Source of the DNA: Paraphysomonas bandaiensis
Lineage: Eukaryota; Chrysophyceae
DNA length: 37,912 nucleotides
NCBI GenBank assembly: GCA_965644295.1
Contig: CBFFRP010000364.1
Span: 1-37,912 of the forward strand
Direction: 5' to 3'
Of this stretch, positions 24,626-35,741 are shown one piece after another (within the stretch, counting starts at the first letter, position 1; each line of letters opens with the position of its first letter). The position numbers and the translations under genes are program-made. Below the pieces are notes generated by a model. That model did not search any database, was not told the DNA's origin, and was given only the letters and a program-made list of their open reading frames with translations.

Positions 24626-25402
24626 TCACTTATGACGAAGTTTGCTCTCTCTGTTGTACCACTCCCCATAGTCGGCCAGTAGCTCCTCACCTGCGGATAT
24701 CGGCCTTAGGGTTTTCAACCAGACCACACACAAGCCAGATTCGTCCATGCAGAACTCGCAGTTGTACGCCAAGCCTGCAGCGAGGTTGTAATCGTATAAG
24801 GTGTTCACAAACCGACCATGATTGCAAGGCGCTCTGAGATATTTCAAATTTCATCGTCAGGAATGGCCCACAGGTAGCCCACGTCATACACCTCATACTC
24901 GGCATCAATGTAGACACTATCCTGAACGCGGAGAACATAAGCACCCCAGGTAGGGCAGCTGTCATACACCTTCCCACTGTAAATGCAGACTCGAAATCTT
25001 GAGCCTAAATCCACCCGAGCAAACAATCCCTTTTGCTTAGGACTCGAGCCATCCAGATTGGCAACGTTGAGACCCTTCCTGACTTCAACATATGGATTAT
25101 CTGGACCGCACCTGGCATAAAAATCCAAAACGGTTAGACTGACTTTATGGGCTTCATCAGATGCTGTACTATGGAGGTAAGGTACTACTTTGCAGTGCTT
25201 ATCATCAGAGTCTGTGTCTCCTTAAGGGCAGCGCACTGCAAAGTCTCTAGCACGTCGTTTAGCTGCCTCCTCACGAAAGGACTTGCGTCTAGAGTCATTA
25301 TAACGCTTCTTCGAAGGTCGATCATAAGAGGTTTTCTTTCTCTTGGTTGATTTTGACTCTTCTATTGCAACTATACGAGAGAGATGCTTTGACTGTTGAA
25401 TT
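24626..25402 (-). pseudogene. SET-domain protein relic, frameshifted
   Basis: Reading down the minus strand from 25402, a Lys/Arg-rich stretch (KSTKRKKTSYDRPSKKRY) leads to a TAA, then the same frame resumes and gives GLFARVDLGSRFRVCIYSGK and DVGYLWAIPDDEI before TGA near 24844. The next frame continues with KYLRAPCNHGRFVNTLYDYN and GEELLADYGEWY to the stop at 24626. GxF...YxG, RFVN and GEELLADYGEWY are SET methyltransferase motifs (S-adenosylmethionine and lysine binding). The break between DDEI and KYLRA needs a one- or two-base frameshift and offers no splice donor. The upstream TAA could lie in a 33-nt intron (GTGCTA...TTAAG). No start codon is visible. Either a dead gene or transposon-associated SET debris. 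Confidence 0.7.
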
Positions 25403-25947
25403 TATACAGTCGCTAGAGTATAGTATACGTTAGCTACTTGTAAAATAGGCTGGAAAATATGCTTTTTATTCTCTAGTTTTATAGAAAAGTCTGATTTTTA
25501 TGTGTGAAAAGTTATCGCCGAAAAACGTGATGTATGTACTGTGCTTTTGTATAGTGACCAGATTTTGGTCACTCTGAAGTAAAGTGATAAAACCCCTATT
25601 TTCCGTCTTTTTTCAATTTTTCAATCGAAAAAACGACAATTTCAAGTTCGAAATCTACGATTTTTTTTAATATACCATTCCAAGGATCGTACTGCAATGT
25701 AACATATGAGGATACATGTACAGTATATAGAGTTTCTATGTATTGTATCCAGTTGGTTTTTAGCGCTATATATTTTTATAGGAATTTTCTGTAAGGGCTT
25801 GTATGTATGTAAAGTATGTAGATGTATGTATGGACAGTGTGTGTCTATTAACACCCTCACTCATATATACATCCATCCATCCACACACACCCTCCTCTAC
25901 ATCATTCCATTTATATTCATATATTCCCCTTTATTAAAATATCTTCA
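25403..25947. promoter_or_regulatory. 5' region of the ABC transporter with TATG and CATC microsatellites
   Basis: No gene seen. A TATG-type microsatellite at about 25801-25832 and CATC/CACA runs at about 25865-25895 sit within 150 bases of the ABC start. A stretch with many poly-T and poly-A runs lies at 25575-25675. Confidence 0.45.
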
Positions 25948-28900
25948 ATGAATGTCTTTCAGTTATCCTCATCAATTGATTACATTATCTTGATTACAGG
26001 GACTGTATGTGCAGCTGCGACTGGTGTGGCGATCCCATACATGAATATCTTGTTTGGAGAGATATTAGATCAATTAAATGAAGATTCAACTAAAAATGAT
26101 TTTCAAAATGGTGTTAATAAAGTGGCTATTTTATTTGGATATGTTTCATTAGGTATATTTGTATCGGGTACTATGAAGGTACATACATACATATACATAG
26201 TGATGTATTAGAGGGATATGTATGATATATATATATATAGGTGTATTGTTGGTCTGCTATTGGTGAACGTCAATCTCAAAGAATACGTGAGATGTATGTT
26301 GCTAGTATCTTACGACAGGAAATTGGATGGTTTGATGCAGGAGGCGCCTCCTCACTGTCAACTAAAGTGTCGGATCTATGTGGAAAAGTAAATATATTAG
26401 CACATTAAGTCTATATAGTAATAGTTGTTTGCAGGTACAAGACGGTATTGGTCGCAAGTGTGGAGATATGGTTCAATATGTGGTTCAGTTCTTTGCGTCA
26501 TTTGTGGTCGCTCTGTATTTATCCTGGAAGCTAACGGTGAGTAAGTATCCAATTTAGCGCGTAATTTCAATTATGTTATCCAGTTGGTGCTACTTGTGAC
26601 CATCCCTGCAGTGGGTGCTGCTGGTTACTTTATGATCTACGCTGTTACTGAGGCCACCAATAATTCACTGGTTCAGTATGCCGCCGCTGGTGGCCTGGCG
26701 ACAGAAACGCTCAATGCTATCCGCACTGTTATCGCTCTCAACTTACAACCCTTTGTAATTGAAAAGTACCGCCGCTATATTATCAGCGCGATGCGTGTTG
26801 GTATTCGTAAGGGATTTAATATTGGAATCAGCAATGGTCTCCTTTTCGGCATGTGCTTCATGTGCAATGGGTTAGGGTTCTGGTATGGTTCAGTACTCGT
26901 GGCCAAGGATATACGTTCGGATTGTACATCCAATTGTATGACTGGAGGAGATGTGATGGCTGTATTTTTTTGTGTGCTGATGGGGAGCATGGCACTTGGA
27001 CAGGTCAGTTCTTCCAGTTGTTGTAGATACACTTCGTAAAGTTTCATAAGTAGGCATCCCCTACAGTGTCAGCATTCATTTCTGCGCTAGCCGCAGCGGA
27101 TCAAATGATAGAGCTTCATAAACGTACACCAGCAATAGATAGTTTGTCTACGAAAGGATACATACCTGAAAATGCACTTGAGGGATCCATTGAAATCCGA
27201 AATGTGGAATTCAGGTATCCCACTCGACCAGATATCCCTGTTTGCTCAGATTGTAGCTTGTCCATCAAGCCTGGTGAGGTTGTGGCCCTCTGTGGACCGT
27301 CAGGTACACTTACAACTCTGCGAGTGTAAATACTGTTGTGTCTTATGACTTACGTACTCCGAAATATATAGGTTCTGGGAAGAGTACAATAGCCAATCTC
27401 GTAATGAGATTCTACGACCCCGCAGAGGGCGTCGTTTTCATTGATGGCAAAGACTGCAGGGAGTACAACGTGCGATGGCTGAGGTCACAAATCGGATATG
27501 TGGGCCAGGTACACTTGTTTTAAGTAACTATTTATGTCCTTTAATCTCTTATCAGGAGCCTTTTCTATTTTCTGGCACTATAGAAGACAATATTGCTGAC
27601 GGGCTTGATGCCGAGGTTTCAAATTTAAGCGAAAAAGATATGAAGGAGAGAATTGAAACTGCCGCAAGGTTGGCCAACGCTCACGACTTTATCATGGAGT
27701 TTCCTGAAGGATACAAGACAGAAGTTGGGTCGCGTGGAAGCTCGCTAAGTGGTGGTCAGAAGCAGCGAATTGGTATTGTTTTAATTGATGTAGTTTTTTG
27801 TACTTACCCTTTGATATCGTGTAGCTATCGCACGCGCATTAGTAAGTAGACCATCCATTCTGATTTTAGATGAGGCGACGAGTGCCTTAGATGCAACCTC
27901 CGAAAAACTTGTGCAAGAGAGCATTGATTCTCTCCAGCAGACCAAATCTCATACCACTATTGTGATTGCGCATCGTTTGAGTACAATCAGAAGAGCAGAT
28001 AAAATCGCCGTGATATCTGACGGTAAAGTTCAAGAGCTTGGAAACCACGACGAATTAATTAAGAAGAATGGTATATATGCGGATCTTGTGAGTACACAAA
28101 TGGAAGGATCTTCTGATCACGTACATACGGATCAAGAGACCTTAGATACTGATGATTGTACAGATATTGTACAGCCTGGCACAGTAGAAGGCGAAATAGG
28201 TGGTACAGAAGATATGAGGGAGAGAAAGTTAAGTGTGTCGGAAAGTGGGGACGCGGAAACTCTTGCATCTAAAAAGGACGATTCTAATGCAATGTGGCGC
28301 ATATGGCAATTGACTTTTGGTCACTCTGGCTGGCTAGCTGTCGGAATGTTAGGAGCAATGATATATGGAGGAACATTTCCAATTTGGGGCTATATTCTGG
28401 CCCGAGCCCAAGATGTTTTATATGAAGAAGATGCTCGTGATGTTTCAAAGGGAGGAGAGATTATGGGTATCTACTTCTGTCTGGTTGGTGTGGCTTGCCT
28501 TCTTGGATGCACTCTGGAGTTTTGGGGAATGGCACATATCGGAGAGAAGTTGTCAGTGAAAGTTCGATCCGCACTGTTTGAGAGTTTAATGCATCGTGGT
28601 GCTGGATTTTTTGACAGAGAGGAAAACGGAAGTGGATCATTGACTACACAACTGGCTGAAGATTCGCGATTAATGCATAAGGCTACAGGAGAAGCTCTTG
28701 CGAAACAAATTCAAGCTCTTTTCACCATAGTAATAGCATTTGTCTTGGGATTCACTGCGTCTTGGAAGATTGCTCTGGTGACACTGGGAACATTTCCCCT
28801 AAATGTCATTGGCGGTGCAGTACAGATGAGTGCTATTAGTGGACAATCGTGAGTATTACGTGCGTATATTTGATATTTAAGTTATAATGGGTGAATGAAG

Positions 28901-30526
28901 GTATGACACAGAAGGTGTGGGCGGAGGTAGCGCACAACTTGGATCTGCTTTTACAAACATGAGAACTGTCAGCAGTCTCTCCCTACAACACAAGGTATGA
29001 ATGAAGCAGTGCTGCGTATATTACAAAGTTTAGTGAGAATGTGCGCTAGGTGAGCGAAGTATACAACTCCATCTCTCGTCAGGCTGCATTAGAGAGAGAG
29101 CGTCGGGGATTTATTGCGGGCATCGGGTTTGGAGGCTCTCAAGCCGTTGAGATGGGAACTTATGGGCTTGTGTTTTGGTGCGTAATTAATTCACAACATC
29201 ACATTTGTTTATTAAAGTTATGTAGGTACGGGGCTCGATTGATTGTTAAAGATGAAATCACATTTCTGCAACTCTTTACTGCTATTTTGACCCTTATGAT
29301 GGGAACTTTTGGGTTGGGCGTGGCTCTCCAAGATCTTGGCGATCAGAAAGCTGGAGTGATGGCTGCGAAAAGAGTTTTTCGTTATATTGATGAAGCACAA
29401 GCTGATCCATTAGACGGACTTTCCAGTGACGGTCGTATTCTCGGTGAGAAAGCGGTGGGAAAGATTGAGTTTAAGAATGTGTCGTTTGCGTACCCCACGC
29501 GACGAAATGTACAAGTGTTTCGCAATTACAGTGTCACCATCGAGCCAGGTGAGGTCCTGGCATTGGTTGGCCCTAGTGGGAGTGGAAAAAGTACTATAAT
29601 GGGTTTGCTGCTTCGTTTCTATGAACCCGATAGTGGGGAAATACTATTGGATGGGGTAAATATTAGAGACATTAATATTCGATGGCTACGCCATCAGCTT
29701 GGGTATGTTGGGCAGGTATGTTCACTTGAATGTCTAATGTTTATTTAAATGAAATGGTGTCTACAGGAGCCTGTACTTTTTGCTGGCAGCGTGAGTGAAA
29801 ATATTGAAAGAGGGCGTGCAGGGGCAGCTCAATTTGACACTTGCGCGATTCCTAGCATCGATGAGATACTTGCTACTGAGGGTGTGAACTGCCTTGGACA
29901 AAGTGCAGCCACACAATCTGGATATGCTAGTAACATAATGCCAAGAAAAGTATCGGACGGTGGTCACAGGGAATTAACACAGGAAGACGACGTAAAAAAG
30001 GACATCGAAATGGGGGAGATGGGTGAAATTGAAACTGTTGATGCGGATATCATTGAAGCGGCCCGTCTCTGTCAGTGTCATGACTTTATTGTAGGATTTC
30101 CTAATGGATATGATACTGATGTCGGGGAGAGCAGTGTAATGGTTTCTGGTGGTCAGAAACAACGCATTGGTAGGATGTATGTACAAGTGTAGTGTATCTA
30201 CTTACGTTGCGTATACAGCACTTGCTCGAGCGCTTGTAAAGAATCCCCCGATTCTGCTTTTAGATGAAGCCACAAGTGCTCTGGACGCGGCTTCCGAAAA
30301 GCTTGTACAAGAAAGCATCGACCACCTTCAACAGACCAGATCACAAACAACTATTGTAATTGCTCATCGTCTGAGCACAATAAAGAATGCAGATAAGATT
30401 GCAGTTGTTGACAAAGGCGAGATCGTTGAGATGGGGTCACATGAATCGTTGGTCAAGAGCGGTGGCTTATATAGCCAACTTTGGGAAAAGCAACAGCACG
30501 GAAAATCTTCAAAAGCAGCTCTTTGA
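25948..30526 (+). CDS. Full-length ABCB-type (P-glycoprotein/MDR-like) ABC transporter, 13 exons
   Basis: Exons 25948-26178, 26241-26387, 26435-26536, 26584-27007, 27067-27303, 27372-27508, 27556-27772, 27825-28848, 28901-28994, 29050-29177, 29226-29715, 29767-30169 and 30219-30526 give 1313 residues. Layout is TMD1-NBD1-TMD2-NBD2. NBD1 has Walker [11 protein letters not shown]-loop GYVGQEP, signature LSGGQKQRI, Walker [13 protein letters not shown] and H-loop IAHRLST. NBD2 has the same set with VSGGQKQRI. All catalytic glutamates and histidines are present, so both sites look active. TMD1 has the family stretch [10 protein letters not shown]. Such pumps export lipids or drugs across the plasma membrane; the substrate is unknown. 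NBD2 carries an unusual insert of about 65 residues before its signature. The donor at 27008 was chosen because it keeps frame and family spacing. The start ATG at 25948 leaves a very short cytosolic N terminus. Confidence 0.95.
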
Positions 30527-30888
30527 GGTGCGGAGTAATATTTTATTTGATCAAGTTACCGGATGTGTTCATTAAGTTTTTAGAACACAAAATGGAGTAA
30601 TTTAAATCAATCCGTCTGTAATATGTCTACTAAAAGCTATACAGTTAGTAATCAAAATTGCTGACGAAACATACTAAATAGTAAATCATATTTATGATTC
30701 GCGAACGAAATAATCTAATGGTCGCTTTCTTAATATTATACACTAATCAGTACATAACGAAAAATACTCTATTAGAAAATTGTTGGGCTCCTAATTGTCG
30801 TTAACCCCCGCCAGTGCGCTGAGTCGAGTGCTGTGTGTACTATTAAGGGGGGGACGCTATCTATTTGGGGCGATATTATCTAAATTGG
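30527..30888. other. 3' spacer after the ABC transporter, nothing recognised
   Basis: AT-rich sequence with a short run of seven G at 30846-30852. No gene or RNA fold is evident. Confidence 0.45.
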
Positions 30889-31395
30889 CATTAATGGTCA
30901 TATTTATAGCTTGCAATAAAATTGCACGGAACTGGGTTAATTGATTATTACTTAATGGTTACGGTTACCAGTTACCAGGCCCTGATAAAAAATGAATGAT
31001 GTATGATATGGCGCACACAATCCTGGTAAGCACGACGTGACCCAAACTCTGAAATGACTAGGTTTTACTGCTTCAAATCACTTTCAGCATCAAATGCGAC
31101 ATTTGAAGGTCATGAAACCTATTATGATTTATTTGCGCAAGAGTATGAGATAATAACTCCTCCGTATTTAGAGCTAATTTCGTCTGGAATGAAATTACAG
31201 TTGACCAAGGTATGTTGGCAGTTAATATATATATATAATACTTAATATATATGATAGGAAAAGAGATGTTTGCTATATTAATATAGCCGTGGATAATTGA
31301 ATCCAGGGCTTGGTAACTGTTAATCATTAATGGTAGTCCATTTCTCGGCAATTATAATGGTCATTACCGGCCCATTAATTGCCATTAATACCTAA
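30889..31395. mobile_element. Foldback element with about 95-base inverted arms
   Basis: The left arm runs from GGCATTAATGGTCA (about 30893) to CAGTTACCAGGCCCTG (30969-30984). The right arm is its reverse: CAGGGCTTGGTAACTG (31304-31319) through TTAATGGTAG to GCCATTAATACC (about 31381). The inner 16 bases pair with one mismatch, and the outer ATTAATGG blocks pair less well. The arms have the same order and length, which speaks for an inverted-repeat transposon (MITE or foldback) and against chance. The interior of about 320 bases holds an exon-like open frame. Confidence 0.6.
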
Positions 31396-31742
31396 GTATA
31401 CAATACCGCTCATAATAGATACTGTGGTGCTCCCTTAATTACTAGTTTAGTTTCATATTTCATAATAGATAATAGACTACGAATCGCAACTGCTTCTCGA
31501 CCTTTACTTGCAGGGCTTTATGGAGGACATAAGCATCCCACAACATGTAATTGGCTAGTAAGAATTGCGTTTTCTTATTACAGGTACTTAATGAAGGGAC
31601 AATATTTAATTTATTTGAAAACAATCGACCCTTATTTTCTACCAAGCGAAATATACAGCACCGACACTATAACAATATACCGTTGACAAGGCTACAAAGC
31701 ATTTTTTCACTTATCACTACTTTAGATATGACTCAGCCGTAG
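31084..31742 (+). pseudogene. Possible two-exon gene remnant, unrecognised
   Basis: A frame with ordinary coding look (FEGHETYYDLFAQEYEII, TPPYLELISSGMKLQLTK) follows a TTTCAG at 31084 and ends at a GTATGT donor at 31211. After a TTACAG acceptor at 31583 the frame could continue in phase with VLNEGTIFNLFENNRPLF and NNIPLTRLQSIFSL to TAG at 31742. The second part faintly recalls a PCI-domain winged helix, but this is too weak to name. No start codon or upstream exon is found, and the first part lies inside the foldback element. It may be captured gene debris or chance. Confidence 0.25.
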
Positions 31743-31839
31743 TATCAATGTTCCGTACATGTACAGTGTCCGCAATAACTCATTGAAATCAGAGGCTATC
31801 TACACTCCTTGAGAAAATTTAGAGAAAAATTCGATGAAT

Positions 31840-32556
31840 TCACCTCGTATTGCGTGGAATATACGGTTCAGCTTCCAATGGTGCGTTCACCCTTCTTTGA
31901 TCATTTTTTTCCCCAAGACTTGCTAATGCACTAGTGGCTGCTTTGGCCCCTGACATAAGAGCCCGCGCAGTTTTACCAGATATATCATACTTTCTGTCTA
32001 AGTCTTGTGCACCCTTAACCACACCTGCCGTCGCTTCTTTAGCTCGATCGTATATCTTATACTCATCGTCTAATTCTTTGGCTTTATTATAGGTTGCTTT
32101 ACCAGCTTCAACCACTTTCTCTTTAATATGATACTTCTCAGCCGCTTCCACAGACTTATCATATGCAGAAACAGCAACATTTCCAGCTGATCTTGCAGTT
32201 GATCCAATATCATCCTCACGTGTAGATGCATATAATGCAGCTCCTGCAACAACAATACCCGTAAGAGGACCAACAAGTAGACATCCAATCACTCCTCCTG
32301 CAGCTGCTGCACCTAAACATGCTTTATTCCCATTATTCATCATCTTCTCATCCCCTTGTTGTGCCATGACAACAGTTGATCCACCCTCTGTATCATCTAA
32401 TATCTCTATTGATATCTTATCGCCTGGATATGTATGTGGAGGGACTGTGAGCTCATATATACGACCATCATCAGTACGGACATTAATAATAGATCCTGGT
32501 GGATGATTAGGGGGGATCTCCACACTGATGATATGGGAGGAAGGGGTTGAGTTCAT
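31840..32556 (-). CDS. Glycine/alanine-rich membrane-associated protein with three C-terminal repeats
   Basis: A single exon of 238 residues with ATG at 32556. Residues about 8-55 form a small beta-rich module with two PPG/PPGD-type turns (VEIPPNHPPGSIINVRTDDG, ELTVPPHTYPGDKISIEIL), a pattern seen repeatedly in protist and algal proteins. Residues about 80-112 are a glycine/alanine-rich hydrophobic segment (CLGAAAAGGVIGCLLVGPL) that could enter a membrane. The C-terminal part has three helical repeats of about 24 residues, each ending in KYHI, EYKI or KYDI. I recognise the architecture but not a characterised function. It is divergent from ARPC5 across the microsatellite. Confidence 0.75.
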   Translation of the reverse strand: MNSTPSSHIISVEIPPNHPPGSIINVRTDDGRIYELTVPPHTYPGDKISIEILDDTEGGSTVVMAQQGDEKMMNNGNKACLGAAAAGGVIGCLLVGPLTGIVVAGAALYASTREDDIGSTARSAGNVAVSAYDKSVEAAEKYHIKEKVVEAGKATYNKAKELDDEYKIYDRAKEATAGVVKGAQDLDRKYDISGKTARALMSGAKAATSALASLGEKNDQRRVNAPLEAEPYIPRNTR

Positions 32557-32785
32557 TCGAGGTGTAGGGAAGTGTGTGTTGTGATGAGATGGATGTATCA
32601 GTATATATGTATGTATATATGATGAGAGTGTGTAGATATGACTGTATATAAACTATATACTACTATGTGTATGCATATACCAGTATACATACATATGATC
32701 CATATGCAGGAACTGGTACACTATATCACAAGAAAATGCCAGCACCTTTACTCAGGTAGGTGAAGTATACACACTCATACGCAGC

Positions 32786-33168
32786 TGTATACATACATAC
32801 ATACATACATACATACATACATACATACATACATACATACATACATACATACATACATACATACATACATACATACATACATACATACATACATACCTAC
32901 CTACCTACCTACCTACATACATACCTACCTACCTACCTACCTTCGTACCTACCTACCTACCTACCTACCTACCTACCTACCTACCTACCTACCTACATAC
33001 ATACATACATACATACATACATACATACATACATACATACATACATACATTGTACATACATACCTACCTGCCTACCTACCTACCTACCTACCTACCTACC
33101 TACCTACATACATACATACATATGCATACATACATACATAAAGGTAGGTAGGTAGGTACATGTCTGTA
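32786..33168. repeat. Long ATAC/CTAC tetranucleotide microsatellite
   Basis: About 110 bases of nearly pure ATAC are followed by alternating CTAC and ATAC blocks to about 33125, then a short inverted GTAG run. It lies in the divergent promoter region between the glycine-rich gene and ARPC5. The long open frame across it (Tyr-Ile-His-Thr periods) is an artefact. The rest of 32557-33355 holds more TATG/ATAC-type repeats and no gene. Confidence 0.97.
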
Positions 33169-33355
33169 GGTATGTGTGTTGGTAGGTACAGACTATGATG
33201 TATGTATGCCGTATGCATGTACAGTGTATGTATCTGTGTGTGGTATATTGGATATATATGTATATGTATGTATATATATATATATGTGTGCAAGGCAACA
33301 AGAGCTCATTATCTATCATATTTTTATATCTACTTATCGCAACTAAACATAAATA

Positions 33356-33823
33356 ATGGCTGAAGAAGAAGGACCTGTATCAGACGCTCAGCTACTAGCT
33401 GATATCGCTGCTAGGAAATCTACTGTGGAGCAACATCTGAGTCGCAAGAATAACGCTCAAGCTCTCCAAACATGCCTCCAGAATCCCCCTGTTACTACAA
33501 AGACTCCTAGTGTAAAGGTAAACTATGTTATTATATTCTCATATATATATTTTAATATTACGTTATATTTTTTTAATACTGTTTAATAGGATGCTAATGC
33601 GGAGGTTGTGGATAAGGTATTAACTGCCATCAGTGACAATGAATTTTCGTCCCTCATCGCAGATTTGGACCTGGAAGCATGTGATGTACTCATGAAGTAC
33701 ATTTATCGCTTTTTGGAACGATCTCAGAATTGTGGATCTCTTCTGAAATACCACGCCCATCTTGTTGAGAAGGCTGGTCTGGGGTCAATTGTTCGTGTGA
33801 TGACTGACCGCAAGACCGTTTAA
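33356..33823 (+). CDS. ARPC5: Arp2/3 complex subunit 5 (p16-Arc)
   Basis: Exons 33356-33517 and 33590-33823 (intron 72 nt) give 131 residues. ARPC5 is the smallest subunit of the Arp2/3 complex, which nucleates branched actin filaments; it tethers Arp2 through ARPC4 and ARPC1. Family signatures are clear: ALQTCLQNPPVTTKTPSVK, then DVLMKYIYRFLE in the middle and the C-terminal GSIVRVMTDRKTV, which nearly matches animal ARPC5. The length is slightly shorter than animal ARPC5 (about 151) because the N-terminal acidic region is short. The start ATG is the first in frame and the frame is closed upstream by the microsatellite region. Confidence 0.95.
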
Positions 33824-34519
33824 TAGTTGACATGTGATGGGAGTGGTATATATAGTGGTGATCGTAATATGGAATTTATCTAACCGATTAATATAAATCT
33901 TCAGTAAATGTTATAATTTTGCCGGATCTTTTAACGTTTCAAGTTGACGTTTGGAACTAGGTCTAATTATGAGATTGTGAATACTATAGAGTTCTAAGCT
34001 AGTAAATACGGTATGATAGGTTAATTGCTTTTAAGAATTGAGCAAATGGTCAATTAAATTAGATGTGATGGGCCCCTCAGTAACCTGCGCAGTCCTCGTT
34101 GCCCGCTTTTCTTCCTGTGATGAAATCTGACATTTTAATATAATAAACTAAACGAAATACTTTATTCTAGTGTCTTATGATCTAAGTGCCTATATTCTAC
34201 TAGCGCCTTAATTCTCATTAGTGTGTTACCTTCGGGGTACATATGTAAGTAGATCTACTACTGTGCTTTTAGTAAAATATCAGTCATAACTCTTATTCAC
34301 CCTAAATACTAATTCTAACTACAACGCATCAAAATGTACACTCGATAAGGATGTGATTATAAAAGTGTTAACTTTCTTACTTTTGTGTAGATTAACTGTA
34401 ATGTCATATACCAGTAATCTACAAAACACAGACAACAAAGGGAAAACAACGTACGAACACCTGCAAATTTTGGGAGAAATCTTGCCCAGTATCAAATATT
34501 TCATATGTAATACTTCGAC
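33824..34519. other. Convergent 3' spacer between ARPC5 and the RGS gene
   Basis: About 700 AT-rich bases between two 3' ends. No coding frame with family resemblance, RNA fold or repeat array is seen. Confidence 0.5.
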
Positions 34520-35741
34520 TTACTTCTGGCGCCATGATGGCAGCCATGAGCCCCTCCTGTTTTTATTCTCTTCCATATACTTCTTGCGCATATCAGCAGC
34601 TAGTGACCTATACTCTTCCATTGTGGTAAAACTAGTGTATAAAGTTTCTAAAGTGGCAAATACATACTGCTTCACACTTAAGAATGTATCTGCATTAGGA
34701 TTGGCCAATTGCAACTTGATGCGCTTTCGATTAGCATAACTTATCGATAACTCATAGGCCGAATCCTCAGCAATAAAGAACTTAAAGATCGTCCAGGCGA
34801 TATCACGACAGTCTTCCCCTTTGGTCAGCATTGATTCCACCATTTGAATCATACGGTAACATATCAAGGTCTCTGGACACGACCGTCCCTGCAGGTAGAT
34901 ATAAAATCGTTCGTACAGAAAGCGACACTGGAGAATTTCATTAATTGTAAAAGTCTTCTTGTCCGGCAAATCCGAGGCATTGAACTCAATGATTGTAGGA
35001 GGTGCTGGTACTATAAGTTCATGGGCAGGTGGTAGAATATTGCAGTCCGCTACACGGGTTGTCATATCCACGTACATATTAGAACGATAAAATCGGGGAA
35101 GAATTCCATTCTTCAAAGTGCGCAAGGGTTCCTTAAGAGTTTCGTAAAAAGTTTCCGGCCCGTATAAATTAATCCGTTTGATACGCTTCTCGGTACGTAG
35201 TAGCACATCGTGCGGTATACATATTTGCCACACTGCATCTGAATGGATAAATAAAGAGTGAATCTTACTGGCCATCTCCTTTACAGATGCCTCCTCTAGG
35301 TATAGAGAAGGCCATTTCGCATCTATATCACAATCTGGAACATCAATTAGCTCTTCATCCAACTCTTCATATGACTTTGTCCAGGTCGCAGTATCCACTT
35401 CAAAGATCTCGACAAATTCTTTAACTATCAAATATCATGAATACACATAAACATCCAATTAATACCCTTACTTTGCATCACATATTTGATGTTCTCCGCA
35501 TTATACTCTGATTCACAAAAACTCTGCAAGATATAATACAGTCATATACATACTCTACACACATATAGCATATACTTACAAGTAGATATCCACATGATAT
35601 AGGGTTTTCTATAATACTGTCTACATCACTAGTATCGAAATCACTGTTGCATCTGTTTAAAGTTGATCTGGTTTTTTCACCATTACTTTGAGCACTTCGT
35701 CTACTGTGTCTGCTTCTATAACTATTCTCTGGAGTAGCCAT
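34520..35741 (-). CDS. Tandem RGS-domain protein (regulator of G-protein signalling)
   Basis: Exons 35741-35580, 35523-35472 and 35424-34520 (introns 56 and 47 nt) give 372 residues. RGS domains speed GTP hydrolysis by G-alpha subunits. After a basic, serine-rich N terminus, the first RGS domain spans about 45-190 (YLLSFCESEYNAENIKYVMQ across two introns, IHSLFIHSDAVWQICIP, then ILPRFYRSN). A second spans about 215-350 (TINEILQCRFLYERFYIYLQ, DIAWTIFKFFIAEDSAYELS, TLETLYTSFTTMEEYRSL). No transmembrane segment or other domain is visible, so the protein should be cytosolic or peripheral, with the basic ends possibly binding membrane. The family is recognised by helix pattern; catalytic-contact residues are not checked one by one. 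It neighbours a cyclase gene by only 12 kb, but shared function is not shown. Confidence 0.8.

Noticed and set aside
25575-25680. Poly-T/A-rich stretch resembling the palindromic units at 2435-2551 (solo LTR?)
   Set aside because: Similarity is only in general composition (TCGAAA, GATTTTT); no aligned unit.
28059-28268. Minus-strand frame within the ABC transporter
   Set aside because: Shadow of a well-supported coding exon.
32760-33155. A 131-codon open frame of Tyr-Ile-His-Thr repeats
   Set aside because: It is the translation of the ATAC/CTAC microsatellite; open frames there occur in several phases and on both strands.
19698-35741. Cyclase, RGS and ABC transporter as one signalling cluster
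   Set aside because: They are separated by relics and unrelated genes, are on different strands and share no regulatory motif beyond common microsatellites.
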